A stretch of DNA of 64,000 nucleotides, taken from Paramecium octaurelia. Taxonomy: Eukaryota > Ciliophora > Oligohymenophorea > Peniculida > Parameciidae. Positions within the stretch are counted from its first letter, which is position 1. Each line of letters begins with the position of its first letter. The notes under the pieces were generated by a model, which was given only the letters and a program-made list of their open reading frames with translations, was not told the origin of the DNA and made no database searches. Shown here in pieces: positions 33,396 through 45,960 of this stretch. The position numbers were made by a program, and so were the translations under genes. The stretch is taken from contig CAJJDP010000161.1 in NCBI GenBank assembly GCA_905182995.1, positions 150,535-214,534 of the forward strand, written 5' to 3'.

Positions 33396-33699
33396 TTTAT
33401 ATATTACTAATTAAATTATATTTTAACAAAGTTCGAACTTATATAATCTTAAAATAACTACTCATAACGTAACAATTAAAAATCTTAATAATACCTTAAC
33501 AAACTTTAGCTAATTAGAACGAGCATTAGATTTACGAAAAAATGAGGGATCCATTCCATTTGAGTGACGTAAATTAAGCTGTTTTCTATTTAATCATGAA
33601 TTTTGAAAAATACTCATTAAGAATGATATTTTAGCAAATAAATTAACAATAAATTTATTTATATTAATATTATCTTTTAATTCAAATAATCAGTTAGAT

Positions 33700-34534
33700 A
33701 TGTCAAATAATAGAAGTAATGTATAGTAGAATAGATTAGATTATTCACCATCAAGAGAGAGAGTAGCAAAAATAAGTTCTTAATTAAGTTAAATGGATTT
33801 AACAATAGAAGGAGAGAGAGTAATGAAATAATAAATATTAATATAGACTAAAAGAATAGAGGAATCAGAGACAAGATTAGATTAATTGGAATCTGGATTG
33901 AATGAATTGAATGAATAATTGAGTTAAAGAGTAGCTTTGATTAAAGATAGTGTATTGAAATTATAGAAAGTGTTGGATTAAACAAAATTATAGAGAGAAT
34001 AACATTTTGAATAGAAACAAAAGGAATATATAGATTTAGAGAATTCATTCAATTAGGCAGTTGAAGGATTGACATCAACAAGAAAAGATGGAGAATAAAA
34101 GATAATAAGATTTATTGAAGAAAAGACAGGATTAATAAGGAGTGAATTGAGTACAGAAAGTAGAACAAGAAATGAGAATATAGAAAGATTGAATTAATGT
34201 TTAGAAACAGATTTACCAAGATTACATGAAGCTATAAAGACAGAAGTAGCAGAAAGAGAAGAAATGGATTCTAATATATCTAGAAAAATGAATGAAGAAT
34301 TAAGCAAATTAAACTAATTATTGGTTTAAGAGAAAGTAAATAGATAAGAATCAGAATAAGCAATATTTGATATGTTAAAAGATGTTGTCAATAGAATTAA
34401 AACTGAAGTAGATAATGAAAAAAAATAAAGGTTTTTATTTCTTATTATTATTCTCTAGAGAATCAACTGAAGAAACACTCTTAGCTTTATTAGAAGATAC
34501 TTGCAATAAAGTTAATGCTGCATAACTAGCATGA
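33700..34534 (+). CDS. SF-assemblin, right copy
   Basis: Removing the 28-nt intron 34431-34458 (GTTTTT...CTCTAG) gives 268 residues ending at TGA 34532-34534. The domain is a head of ~30 residues followed by a continuous coiled coil (RIEESETRLDQLESGLNEL, LVQEKVNRQESEQAIFDML). The conserved C-terminal motif TEETLLALLEDTCNKV is present. SF-assemblins form non-contractile striated fibres (kinetodesmal/rootlet-like) at basal bodies. Without the splice the frame ends prematurely. The last 76-nt exon is the first unit of the 147-bp array. Confidence 0.87.
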
Positions 34535-35455
34535 GTCTATTAAACATCATTTATTCAATAAAATATAATATTATTATTAAAATTCTTTTTATTATCATTA
34601 TCTAGAGAATCAACTGAAGAAACACTCTTAGCTTTATTAGAAGATACTTGCAATAAAGTTAATGCTGCATAACTAGCATGAGTCTATTAAACATCATTTA
34701 TTCAATAAAATATAATATTATTATTAAAATTCTTTTTATTATCATTATCTAGAGAATCAACTGAAGAAACACTCTTAGCTTTATTAGAAGATACTTGCAA
34801 TAAAGTTAATGCTGCATAACTAGCATGAGTCTATTAAACATCATTTATTCAATAAAATATAATATTATTATTAAAATTCTTTTTATTATCATTATCTAGA
34901 GAATCAACTGAAGAAACACTCTTAGCTTTATTAGAAGATACTTGCAATAAAGTTAATGCTGCATAACTAGCATGAGTCTATTAAACATCATTTATTCAAT
35001 AAAATATAATATTATTATTAAAATTCTTTTTATTATCATTATCTAGAGAATCAACTGAAGAAACACTCTTAGCTTTATTAGAAGATACTTGCAATAAAGT
35101 TAATGCTGCATAACTAGCATGAGTCTATTAAACATCATTTATTCAATAAAATATAATATTATTATTAAAATTCTTTTTATTATCATTATCTAGAGAATCA
35201 ACTGAAGAAACACTCTTAGCTTTATTAGAAGATACTTGCAATAAAGTTAATGCTGCATAACTAGCATGAGTCTATTAAACATCATTTATTCAATAAAATA
35301 TAATATTATTATTAAAATTCTTTTTATTATCATTATCTAGAGAATCAACTGAAGAAACACTCTTAGCTTTATTAGAAGATACTTGCAATAAAGTTAATGC
35401 TGCATAACTAGCATGAGTCTACTAAACATCATTTATTCAATAAAATATAATATTA
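34459..35455 (+). repeat. 147-bp tandem array, 7 copies, right arm
   Basis: Same unit as the left array, in the opposite orientation. Exon copies start at 34459 and every 147 nt to 35341. The first is the real last exon of SF-assemblin. The final unit has a T-to-C change in its spacer (GTCTACTAAAC), and the array breaks off at about 35455 in sequence that then diverges (TTATAGAATATTTTAG). Confidence 0.93.
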
Positions 35456-35801
35456 TTTATAGAATATTTTAGAAAAATACATAATTTAAAAGATTTCAAT
35501 TATTTATGACTTGGTTAAATATTATTTTTTGTAGAAGGGTGTTGTTGATTCCTTTAACTTGCTAATAATTCATATTCTAAAATAATCATATTAAAAAGTG
35601 AACCAAGCATTCATATAAGTGTTTAAAATCCTGAATTAATCATCAACATTTATATTTTTGATTTTCATATAATTTGGAAAACGATTATCTAATTATTTCT
35701 TTTCATAAACTAATGATTAAGAACAACAATTTATTTATAATTGATGAATTTTTGGTTTTTATATATGTAGTTTATAAGTAAAATTAAATACATAATACAA
35801 A
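35456..35801. other. Intergenic between the right array and TTC12
   Basis: 346 nt of AT-rich sequence carrying the TTC12 promoter. No repeat, frame or RNA gene recognised. It does not match the sequence flanking the left array. Confidence 0.5.
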
Positions 35802-38422
35802 ATGTAACAACCTATGTTCGAGAATCAATTAGATCCTGAAGAAATGGAAGCATGGCTTGCAGAAGTAGAATTGGTTCATGAGAAGATAAAAAAATTGTCG
35901 AGCGACTAGGTATTGGTTATTGTAATTCAAAGCCAAATGTTAAGGATGACGATGAAGAAATAACGAGGATAAGACAAAAACGAATGGATTAAGAAAAAAA
36001 AAAAGAAGAAGCTCGCAGATAGTTATAGTTGTAGAAAGAGGAAGAAGAGCAAAAAGGCAGGAAAGGAAAAGGATAAAATAAAGATTATGCTAGTTTTTGC
36101 AAATATTGTTATTTAGAGTACGTTAAATAGACAGATAAATGTTATTGGTGTAAAAGAGATACTTTGACCTAGGAATGTAAAATCAATGATTAATATAGAA
36201 CGCTTCAATTAATTATTAGAAAAGGTTGAAAAATATAAAGAAGACAAGAGTAGAAAGCAATAAAAAAAACAGAAATTTGAACTTATGGAGAAAACAGAGA
36301 AAATTTTATGGAAAAAGAGTACATTTACACATAGAAAATGGGAGTATTATACTAGCTCAGAGGAAGAAATAGAATCTGAGCCTATCGTACCAAAAGATGA
36401 TCCAAATTTCAAGGCGCTTTAATTAGATATGGAGGAAAGAAACAAAAGAAAGGAAGAGGACATGAAGAAAGCAGAAGTATTGAAAAAAAAAGGAAACGAG
36501 TATTACAGTAAAGGAGATTTTGATTAAGCAGCTTGGAACTATTCTTAAGCACTAGAACTAGTAAAAGATAATTAGACTTTATGGTTGAATAGAGCAATTA
36601 CATATATAAAATCAAATAAAAATAAGAAGGCTATCAATGATTGTACAAAGGTCATACAGTATGCTGAGTGCTTCGAGAATGGGTTTACTTAGAGCAGAGA
36701 GACTTGCTGCAAAGCATTTGCACGGAGAGCATTGGCATATTATAATAGAGATTGCTTATTCGAAGCACTTAACGATATTAATCAAGCTTTAGAGCTTATA
36801 CCAGATGATAAGTGGGTTTAAAACCTTAAAAAGGAAATAGAAGCCAAAATTGATCATTATGAAAGACTGAAACAGAATGAAAGTAATGAGAAGGATTTAG
36901 AAGAGCCAATATAAAATAATTAAGATTAACAACAAAATGCTAATGATTTACATAAATTTAAAGATAAAAATACAGTTATTGAAGAAAATCTTACATACAA
37001 ATAATTAATTGATAAGTTTGTTGGAGAAGAAGATATCGAACTTTTATCATTATTTAAGGTGTTAAAAGTTGATTCAAGTGAAGCCACTGCCTACTTTTAT
37101 GAGAAAAATGGGTTGAAACAACTTTTAACAATAATATCTAAAAATGATGAAAAATTACACGATTTATAAAATGTATTAATTCTTATGATCATTAGATTTT
37201 GGCAAGTTTACCTGCATTGATATTATAAATCTATCAAGAAAAAAGTCTGTTATATTAAGAATAATTACTAATTTAATATAATGGAATTGAAGTTATTTAT
37301 GAAAAAATTCGATTTTTGTTGATTCAGGTAGGCACTAAAACCTAATCTGCTATATATGATACAATAGGAGATTATCTCGATGTTTTAAATTTGATGGGCG
37401 AGGAAAAACCCAGATCTATTATACAATAGCATGATGTAATAAAAACCAAACTATACCCTGAATTATTTCATAGAATTCTTTCTTTGTATAAGACTGAAAG
37501 GGATATGGTTGCTACATTTTTAAGTTTTTGCAGTAATTTGTGTTATGGGTAGAATACACCCTTTAAAAATATACTTTTTTAAAATAGAAATGAAATCATT
37601 GCTATAGTTATTGAGCTATTTGAAAAAGTAGAAATTAAATAATCAAACCTTAGAATGATGAATTAGCTATGTAATCTATTGTCCAATTTGTTGACTGAGG
37701 ATAAATTTAGGTTGTATTTCTTATCAAAAGAGTTAAATTTAAGTTTTTTTCAGTCTTATTTCAAATTTATCAAAGCTATCTAATTTAAGGATAATGATTA
37801 CAATTCTTTAAAAGAAAATGGAATTGCTATTTTGGTTAATTTAACATTTCAAATTAATTAAATGCAAACTGAATATGTAAGTAAAATCCCAAATTTAATT
37901 CCAACTTTAATCGAGTATTTAGAGTCATAACCAGATGGATTAATTATAGACAGAGTCTTAACTGTATTGACCAAAGTCAATTATGAAGACAACATTTTTA
38001 TAATCACAAAATTTATAAAAAAATATAGCAATTCATCAATTCGATGTTTACTTCAATGGCTATCAGGAAAATCTCCTGCAGTTATTAATCAATTAAAATC
38101 AAAGTAAATAAAGCTATTTGAATTGCTGGAAGAATTAAAATTACAATTGCACTGTGATAATGAGATAAACTATTGTAATTGTTGCAACGTAATTGGATAG
38201 ATAATTGATTTATTATCTCCAATTAATGGAGAGGTTAATGCTTGTTCATTTTTCAACGAAACCATTCCTAGATTGTTGAGTTTTGTAAAAGATAAAACTG
38301 GAAATTCTAGAAAAAATTCAGCTATTCTTTTGGCAAAACTAACGAAGGATTAAAGTAATTTGCAAAAATTAAGGGATTTACATGGAATGGAGATTTTACA
38401 ATCAGTGATGGGTAAATTGTGA
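35802..38422 (+). CDS. TTC12: TTC12-like axonemal dynein assembly factor
   Basis: Cytoplasmic factor for pre-assembly of ciliary dynein arms. Three introns (35910-35932, 36177-36198, 37173-37195) give 850 residues. The N-terminus DPEEMEAWLAEVELV precedes a charged linker with a Cys-x2-Cys pair set (FCKYCY, CYWCK). Three TPR units follow at about residues 210-335 (LKKKGNEYYSKGDFDQAAWNY, LWLNRAITYIKSN, KAFARRALAYYNRDCLFEAL). The C-terminal ~480 residues form an ARM-like helical repeat region ending LRDLHGMEILQSVM, which closely parallels the C-terminus of TTC12 (LRKLHGLEILNSTM). The first intron ends in AAAG, which is unusual. The kinase gene begins 43 nt downstream. Confidence 0.85.
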
Positions 38423-38464
38423 ATAGTATTATATATATTATAATATATATATTTAAATTTGATT

Positions 38465-40677
38465 ATGCTCTCAAAATAGAAGAAATTACATGAGATAGTA
38501 TCATAGAGTATATTAAAAACGTAAGTATTTAATAATAATTAGATCTACTACAAAATCTTCTAAACAGTTAAGCCAATCATTTAATCCTAATGGATTAATT
38601 GGACAATCTTTAAGTCCGAATTAAAAAACAAATTAGAGCATGGGATAAAAAAAAGGGAATAACATAAAATAGTATTAGCAAGAGTTACTAAAATTGATGA
38701 CAAGTCATAAATAGTCATCAGGTAATAAAAAAGCAAACATGTCAGATGTGATGAGTTAATAAAAGGAAAGTAAACGAATTAATTCTGGTACAAGTCAACC
38801 ATAAAAATCATAAACATCTAGCAAATTAAGCTTTGTTAATACAGGCCTTACAATAATAGTAAATCATGAGAACCAATAAATTAAATTTAACATTGAATCA
38901 TCAAAAACTACAGGGTATTTAGAAGAATTTTTGAAACAGGAAGTAAAAAAGCATTCAATACATTAATATTCCTCTACAGGCTCTTAACCAGATGAGAGAA
39001 AAGTAACATGTGGTACTGGGAATGAATTTTCAGATCTGGAGATAGTTTCATTTCAGACTGTCGATAAGAACCTTCCAGTCGATTATTATTTACAATAACC
39101 TAATAAAAGTTTAGAGATCTTTAGTGGATAAACTTTGAATTTATAACCATTTTATGGGACTCCATAATAGAGTAAGATAACATTAAAAGACTTCATTTTT
39201 GTGAAATGTATTGGAGTGGGTGGATTTTCAAGAGTCTACATGGTGAAGAAGAAATCTAATGGGAGATTCTATGCGATGAAACTAATAGATAAGGAATTCA
39301 TTTTGCAACATAAGAAATAAGGTATGATTAGCATAAATTGTATAGGCATTGTTTAAAATGAAAGAGATATTATGACAGTACTTGATCATCCTTTTATTAT
39401 TAAATTAGAATGCGCATTTGAATCTAAGAATTTTATAGTATTTGTCTTAGAATTTTGTAGTGGAGGAGAGTTGTTTTGGTAATTAAGACAAGTAAAAAGA
39501 ATGACAGAAGATTAAGCAAGATTTTACTTTACTGAGATTTGTTTAGCTATGTTCTATCTGCATTCATTATCCGTAGTGTATAGAGATATCAAACCAGAGA
39601 ACATTTTGATAGATTTAGATGGTCATATTAGAATAGCAGATTTTGGATTGTCCAAACCTAATATGACTGAAGATGATTATGCATACAGTTTTTGTGGTTC
39701 ACCTGAATATATGGCTCCTGAAATGTTGTTGAAAGTAGGACATAATGTTTAAGTGGATCATTATTGTCTAGGAGCATTGTTATATGAATTAGTCACTGGA
39801 TTGCCTCCATATTATTCTAGAGATACTGATGAGATCTATGAATCAATACTTAATGAAGAATTGACCTTCCCTGAGAAATTAAATTTATCATCTGACATTA
39901 AGGTAAATTCAGTTTTTAAATAGAATCTATTACAAGGTTTATTATGCAAATAACCCTCAGAGAGATTGGGAGCAAATAAGGGATTAACAGAATTACTGAC
40001 TCATTCTTGGTTTAAGGATGTGGATCTTGTTGCAATGTTATAAAAACAAGTACCTCCACCATTTAAGCCAAATCAATTCAAATTTAATTACGATTCGAAT
40101 GATTTGATGAAAGGAGAGTTAGAAACTAGAGAAAAGTTATTAGGCAAGACTGGCTTACAATAAGAAATTAGAATATTTAAAGCATTTTACTTTGACTCTT
40201 AGGAACAGAAATAAATGAAATAGGAACAAACAAAAATATTCAAATAACATTTCATGATGATCGCTTAATAATAATTGGCACTCAATACTAAATTTAAATC
40301 ACAAAGAAAAAGTACAGAACCAAAAGAACTTCCATCTAAACCAGAATCTCCTTAAACTCACAATAACAAATAATAGAAACTCACTCCAGAATAATTTTAA
40401 TCTCTTCAAAAACGAATTAAATCTTAGTAAAATTCAATTTAACTTTAGGTAATCCTCTATATCCAATGTTTAATAAGTCAGTACTATTCAAAGTCCAGCT
40501 CAATCCAAAGTTTAAGGATTGAAGAGAATCATTTCTCAAAATAATTTCTTTGGTGATAGACAAAATACCTTGCCTAATGGATAAAAAGATCTAGATTACC
40601 ATCAGTTATTATCCAATGTCTCTACAGATTAAATGCTTCATAAAAGAGTGTCCTCCTTAAAATAAAGAAGAAAATGA
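38465..40677 (+). CDS. AGC-family protein kinase
   Basis: Serine/threonine kinase. Four introns (38521-38542, 39322-39345, 39903-39923, 40427-40448) give 707 residues. After a ~230-residue Ser/Lys/Gln-rich head, the kinase domain (~233-500) shows the glycine loop GVGGFSRVY, the ATP lysine in [13 protein letters not shown] as [11 protein letters not shown] as DFGLSK, and MAPEML. The SxSR-like hydrophobic features of AGC kinases also appear ([20 protein letters not shown]). The helix normally reading DWWSLG is DHYCLG. The C-terminal tail continues ~200 residues, with a [14 protein letters not shown] segment resembling the AGC tail. The 21-nt intron is a multiple of three without a stop. Substrates unknown. 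Confidence 0.9.
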
Positions 40678-40733
40678 ATTACTCAAATAAACATTAATTA
40701 TAATTTTGAATTTTCCCTCTCTCAACATTCAAT

Positions 40734-43099
40734 ATGAATACCAATACAGACTTGGATAAATTGTTATTCCAAAAATCCAATTAACCTCAATAATCCTAGA
40801 ACCCTGATATTACAATCACTTCTTATAGCGATATATCGGATGGAACACCCAATAAATAATCATTCAAATTTGCAACAAAAGCAAAACAAGAAGATGTTCA
40901 ACCTTAAATGCAAGCTTCCAATTCAATTATGGAATCAATGACTCCAAAGAAAATCAATAAATTAATTGATTGGTCCAAATACAATGTTGCTCCTGGAAAT
41001 GGCAAAAATATTTTCCCTTAAGTAGCTGGTATTAGTATTGAATTTTCTAATGAAAACTCATTGAATTTTAAGCAATAAGCCAAAGTAAATGATGATAATT
41101 TCTCGCATAAGTTCATTGAGATTGAATAAAAGTCAAAAAATTTCTCAAACATTGATGTATTGACTACCAAAAATGAATCATCAGAATCCAAAAAAATTGA
41201 TTCTTTATAGAATACTATCAAATAAAAAGATTAAATAATAAGTGAATTAAAAAATGAAATAGCCTAACTATAATCATAAGATCAAACTTTATAGCAAGAA
41301 ATCGAAAAAATGTATAAAATTCTTCATAGCAAAGAAAAAACTATAGAAAATCAAGAATTGTAAATATCAAATCTAACAACTCTAATAAAAAATGAATAAC
41401 AAGATTAAAATATGCTATCTGAAATCAAAATGAAAGAAATTAAAAGATCTAGTGTTTTCGAAGTCAATACAAAATGTTAACTTTGCTTAGCTGGGAAACA
41501 GGAATTAAAAAACATTCTAAAGGAATGTTCATTAGAAAATGAGTAAAGTATTCTGGAAATGGAAAATGATTTGGCAACATAAATTCGTGAGATTGTCACC
41601 TTATTATTATCAAGATAAAGAGAATAAATTGACATAGCATTAGAATAGTAAGATGATATGATTAAAGAATTAACAGATCAAATTGAATAGTATAAAGAAT
41701 AAAAAACATAGGCTTCAGAAGAAAATAAATCACTATAAAGAAAGATATCCTTAATATTTAATTAATCGTAGGAATAGGAGAAAAATTTAATCGAAGAATT
41801 TGAGAAAATCAAAAAAATTAATTACAATCTAATCTAGGAAAATTAACAGTATAAATTGTAGATATCTTCAACCAAAAACAGAGAATTATCTAAATAATCT
41901 ATGGATTTTTAAAAGTTAAAAAGTTGTTGTAATTCTACTTAATCTGATACAAATGAGGTATATGGTGATATCCATTTAATGAGACAACAATTTTAAAGTC
42001 AAATTACGGAATTGGTTGAAAAAAAATAAGAATACGAGAAGTAAATACAATAGTTGAAAGAAGACTCCTTTTCAAAAGTATATTATTTTATTTATTTAAT
42101 AGAGTAATTACAAATTCTAGGTGTAAAGTATTAAAGAAAAAGATAAAAAAAATATTGAATTATTTTCTTAAATCAAAATGATGTAATAAACTTAAAAAGA
42201 TAATGAAAGGTCAATATTAGAATTAAAAGATGAATAAGAAAAATTAAAAAAAAAAGTATAGTTCAAAAATGTTGAAATCAAACAATATATTGAATAAAAT
42301 AAAATTATTTAAGACAAGAATAATGAGTTGAGCACTAGAATTATTCAATTGCAATAAAAATTAATTTCATAAGGATCAAATCAAAAAGATTTTAGATAAT
42401 CGCCAAAAAGCAGAAGTTTAGAATAAAGTAGAGTCATCAGTTAATATTTACAACCAAATATGAATCATCAACAATTAAGCTAATTGATTAATGAATACAA
42501 AAACTATCAACAAGAATTCGTAGATTTAAAAGTGGTCTTTGCTGAAAAAATAAAATAATATGAAATCTTATAAAATGTATTTAATTCTTTATTATCATTA
42601 GAAAATTCAAAAATTATAAAATGACAATTTCTCATTAAACCATTTAAACTAAAAACTGATTAATGAAAATAATAAATTGAAAGAAGATAGAATTATTACT
42701 AAAAGAACTAGTGAAGAATTTACTACTGGTGTAAGATGGTCAGCTGCTACGGGCGAATCAATTAACATGAAAACTATTATTCAATAATCTGATGATGATT
42801 TTGAAAAGAAAAAATGCTTTAATGTTTTAGAACTCATGTAACCAGAATTATTATCTACTGAAGAGACTATTCATATTCTGAAAGAGATTTTGATAAGATC
42901 GGTAAAGTCCCTTGAATTAATTAAGAAGATTTATTAGATATCAGAGATTAAGGAACTTTTATTAATATTTTCAAAAATAGATGAGAAATGTTTAATATCC
43001 AATTCAAAATTGAATAAGATCATCACTTGTGTTTTAGAAGAAAAAAGAAAGTTATAATCGACAAATAGAAATGAGAAACCTGATTTCTTTAATTCTTGA
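40734..43099 (+). CDS. Large coiled-coil protein
   Basis: Two 25-nt introns (42078-42102, 42577-42601) give 771 residues. The head is Asn/Ser/Thr-rich (SYSDISDGTPNK, SMTPKKINKLIDWSKYN). Residues ~165-640 are almost continuous coiled coil with a CxxC-containing break (TKCQLCLAGKQEL, ~245). The C-terminal ~120 residues look globular and helical (LELMQPELLSTEETIHILKEILIRSV). It may be a centrosomal or basal-body component given its length, but no family is recognised. It ends only 15 nt from the stop of the convergent gene at 43115, so the 3' ends must nearly touch or overlap. Confidence 0.8.
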
Positions 43100-43114
43100 T
43101 TGTATTTATAAGTA

Positions 43115-44043
43115 TCAATATTTTTTTTGCATCTGTTTTCCATTTTATAATTACTTATCATTTGTTTATTTCCTTTATATTTGCATTTTACTTTCTCTCA
43201 GCACAGATTCTATGTACTTCTTATCTAAATATTTGATCACAAAGTCCTTTTGATCATTGGAATTCCCATTTGAGGTTTAATCAATGTATTATTAATATTA
43301 GTTTTTGATATTTTTAATTATGATAGTGGTTTCCTAAAATATTTCTTGATTTATTTGATTTAGACTTGATTGTTCTTTCAGTTGTTTTTAAGGTGAATAA
43401 AATTGAGTTGCTTTGGATGTTAATTCTTAAACATTCTCTAAGCTTTGATCTTGACAATTTGCTAAATAAATGTACACATGATGTTTTTCCTATTCTAAAT
43501 TGTGAAGAATACCTTTATTTTTAACTTAGGGTTCAATCTCATCTTTAATTGTTGAGTTTAGATTTCAGATTATTATTCTGTTTATAATACCTATGGATTT
43601 AATTAAATTGCTGGAGGGTTCAATAAACTAATAAAAAAAAGGATATATTTTACATTCCTTCATCCTCTACGTTTTCACCATTTTCTGCACTTATTGGCAA
43701 TTCTAAATTATCCTGTTATTTTTATGGCGGGTTTGGCTAAAATATAATATATATAAGATATATTACTTTTGTGCGCTTCTTTTTTAAAGTGGCAGCCTTT
43801 GTAAATCTAAATTTAAAAGAAACATACGTCCTCTAAACGCTCTTATTCTTAGATGCGTTGTAAATATTATTTCATTTTCCTTTCTTCTCTTGTTGATGGT
43901 TATTCATTATTGAGGGATTGTGCATAAACTTTTGGAAGAGCTACCAATTCAGCTGGCTTTATGGTTTTCTACTGTTATTCATCCTAAGAAGATAACTAAC
44001 TAGAATTTTCCTGACTTTCAGCCTTCTAATATTAATCACTCAT
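43115..44043 (-). CDS. Gln-rich protein, unknown, at least four introns
   Basis: Four introns (31, 30, 26 and 23 nt) are needed to keep an open frame, giving 272 residues ending at TGA (complement of 43115-43117). The N-terminus is Gln/Ser-rich (MSDQYQKAESQENSSQ) with a basic stretch ATLKKKRTKPNPPQ. Later parts include HHVYIYLANCQDQSLENV and a basic C-terminus. The first intron would end in AAAG; alternatives with a TAG acceptor break the frame. The total length fits, but the exact splice sites are my inference. No homology recognised. Confidence 0.55.
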
Positions 44044-44598
44044 ATTTGTATAATTTATAAAAATAATTATGTTGTTAAATTTTGTTATCTAATAATCATA
44101 TTTTTAAAAGGAAAAAATAAATATTAATATTCTTGTGATTTTAAGCAAAAACAGTGAATATCTATGGTAATAAATAATTATTGTTAATCAATTTACATAA
44201 TCTCTATCCTATATATTCATAATGAATAAATGACAATATATTCTTAATTAACATCACAGACAATATGAAAAAAAGTGCAAAATTGTATTTAATAGTGAAT
44301 TTGTTTTACTAATGATTTTTTAAGATAAATTAAAATTCTTATTCATAGATTCCCACGATAGTGTATTTAATAAGTCTTTTTAACTAAATTCATTTTATTA
44401 AAGTCCATGAAATATATCTAACTGCTTAAATAACTTCTTTTTGTTAGATAGACAAAAAAACTACATTTTTGTATGCTTTTGAGAATGAAAATTATTTCAG
44501 ATTTATAACAGTAGAAAATTTAAGACTATCAGAAGACAGAATCTAATTACACAAAATAGGCACCTGTAATTGCAAATGATTTAATTAATATTTTATTT
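44044..44598. other. Intergenic, partly inside the duplicated contig end
   Basis: 555 nt between a minus-strand gene start and the plus-strand ATG at 44599, hence two divergent promoters. From 44258 on it is repeated at 45620-45960. AT-rich; no frame or RNA gene supported. Confidence 0.5.
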
Positions 44599-45618
44599 AT
44601 GTTCATGATTATAATTTTAATCATATCCTTTGCCAAGTCTTAATGGGTCATTGCAAATTATTTTCTCACCTCTCAACAGATATACCAAAAATCATCCTAT
44701 TGCTATAATTATTACACAGAATACTTTTGTGAAGCAACCTCATATACTACAGCAAATTTTATTACTTGTCAATAACCTTAGCGTAGTTTTATCACTTTGA
44801 ATCAATCTTTCAAAGGAATCAGATAATACAGTACTTATTCATTCAATAGTGGATATTTCATATCTTTTGATTTATACTTTGGAGGTAAGTGGGTTAATGA
44901 TGAAGTAGTTTTTGAAGTTGGATCCTTTTAAAATAAATTTTCATATACTTCCCCTGATATATACCCAATTACATAAGGGTTTTGTGACTCCCTTTAAACC
45001 GACGTAAAGACAGTTAATTTCACTATACCAAGCTATTAATCTGGGTAAATGAAATTCAGTTTGTCTACCAAAAATGCAGGATCTGTTTCAATCAATATGA
45101 TTATCACATCAAGAAAAAGTTCAATAATATGCTACCCCTCATGTTCAGCATGTATAGGGCCAGAGCAAAACTAGTGTTTATCTTGTTTTTATGGAGTACC
45201 AGCAAATAATAAATGTCCGCAATGTCCAAATAACTTATATTATGAAAAAAACTCAGGGTGCAAAATTAATTGTAAATTTGAGAATTCTAAATTTTCAAAT
45301 GGATTTTGTTAGGCATTTGATTGTAATTTGAATCATATATTTTAGATTATTCATTAATCTTATTCGATTATTATATAGGAGAAGTTAGTATGTTAAAATG
45401 GCAATAACTCTACGATCCCCTGCATATAAGCACATATCCACAATATACTTATACAGGTTCAAATAATTATGCCTACGGCATCTTTAGATATAATTCTGGA
45501 ATAGGTAGATACATTAATGAAATAACCGCATCCTCATCAACATCCACCTATGGTTATGGACTTAGAATATAATTATAGTTATTCGATAATTTATAGCTTG
45601 GGACAGGAATAAGATTTA
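44258..45618. repeat. Direct duplication, copy 1 (1,361 bp), ending at an N
   Basis: Repeated without visible difference at 45620-46980 (offset 1,362), with a single N at 45619 between the copies. As at 11621, the second copy continues into the full gene while the first stops. This is an unmerged contig overlap. Confidence 0.9.
44599..45618 (+). pseudogene. Truncated duplicate of the Cys-rich membrane protein gene
   Basis: Same start (MFMIIILIISFAKS) and first ~330 codons as the gene at 45961, including its 23-nt first intron, and cut by the N at 45619. Redundant contig end rather than a biological pseudogene. Confidence 0.85.
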
Positions 45619-45960
45619 NAGACAATATGAAAAAAAGTGCAAAATTGTATTTAATAGTGAATTTGTTTTACTAATGATTTTTTAAGATAAATTAAAATTC
45701 TTATTCATAGATTCCCACGATAGTGTATTTAATAAGTCTTTTTAACTAAATTCATTTTATTAAAGTCCATGAAATATATCTAACTGCTTAAATAACTTCT
45801 TTTTGTTAGATAGACAAAAAAACTACATTTTTGTATGCTTTTGAGAATGAAAATTATTTCAGATTTATAACAGTAGAAAATTTAAGACTATCAGAAGACA
45901 GAATCTAATTACACAAAATAGGCACCTGTAATTGCAAATGATTTAATTAATATTTTATTT

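Larger units (their letters stand above)
25405..35455. repeat. Large inverted duplication: arms 25405-30290 and 31772-35455
   Basis: Left positions x and right positions y satisfy x + y = 62,062 through the SF-assemblin, MORN and coiled-coil genes. Predicted proteins from both arms are identical where compared. The arms differ in the length of the 147-bp array (15 against 7 units) and in what lies outside it (RCC1 gene on the left, TTC12 on the right). About 1,480 nt (30292-31771) belong to only one arm and complete the coiled-coil gene. Confidence 0.85.
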
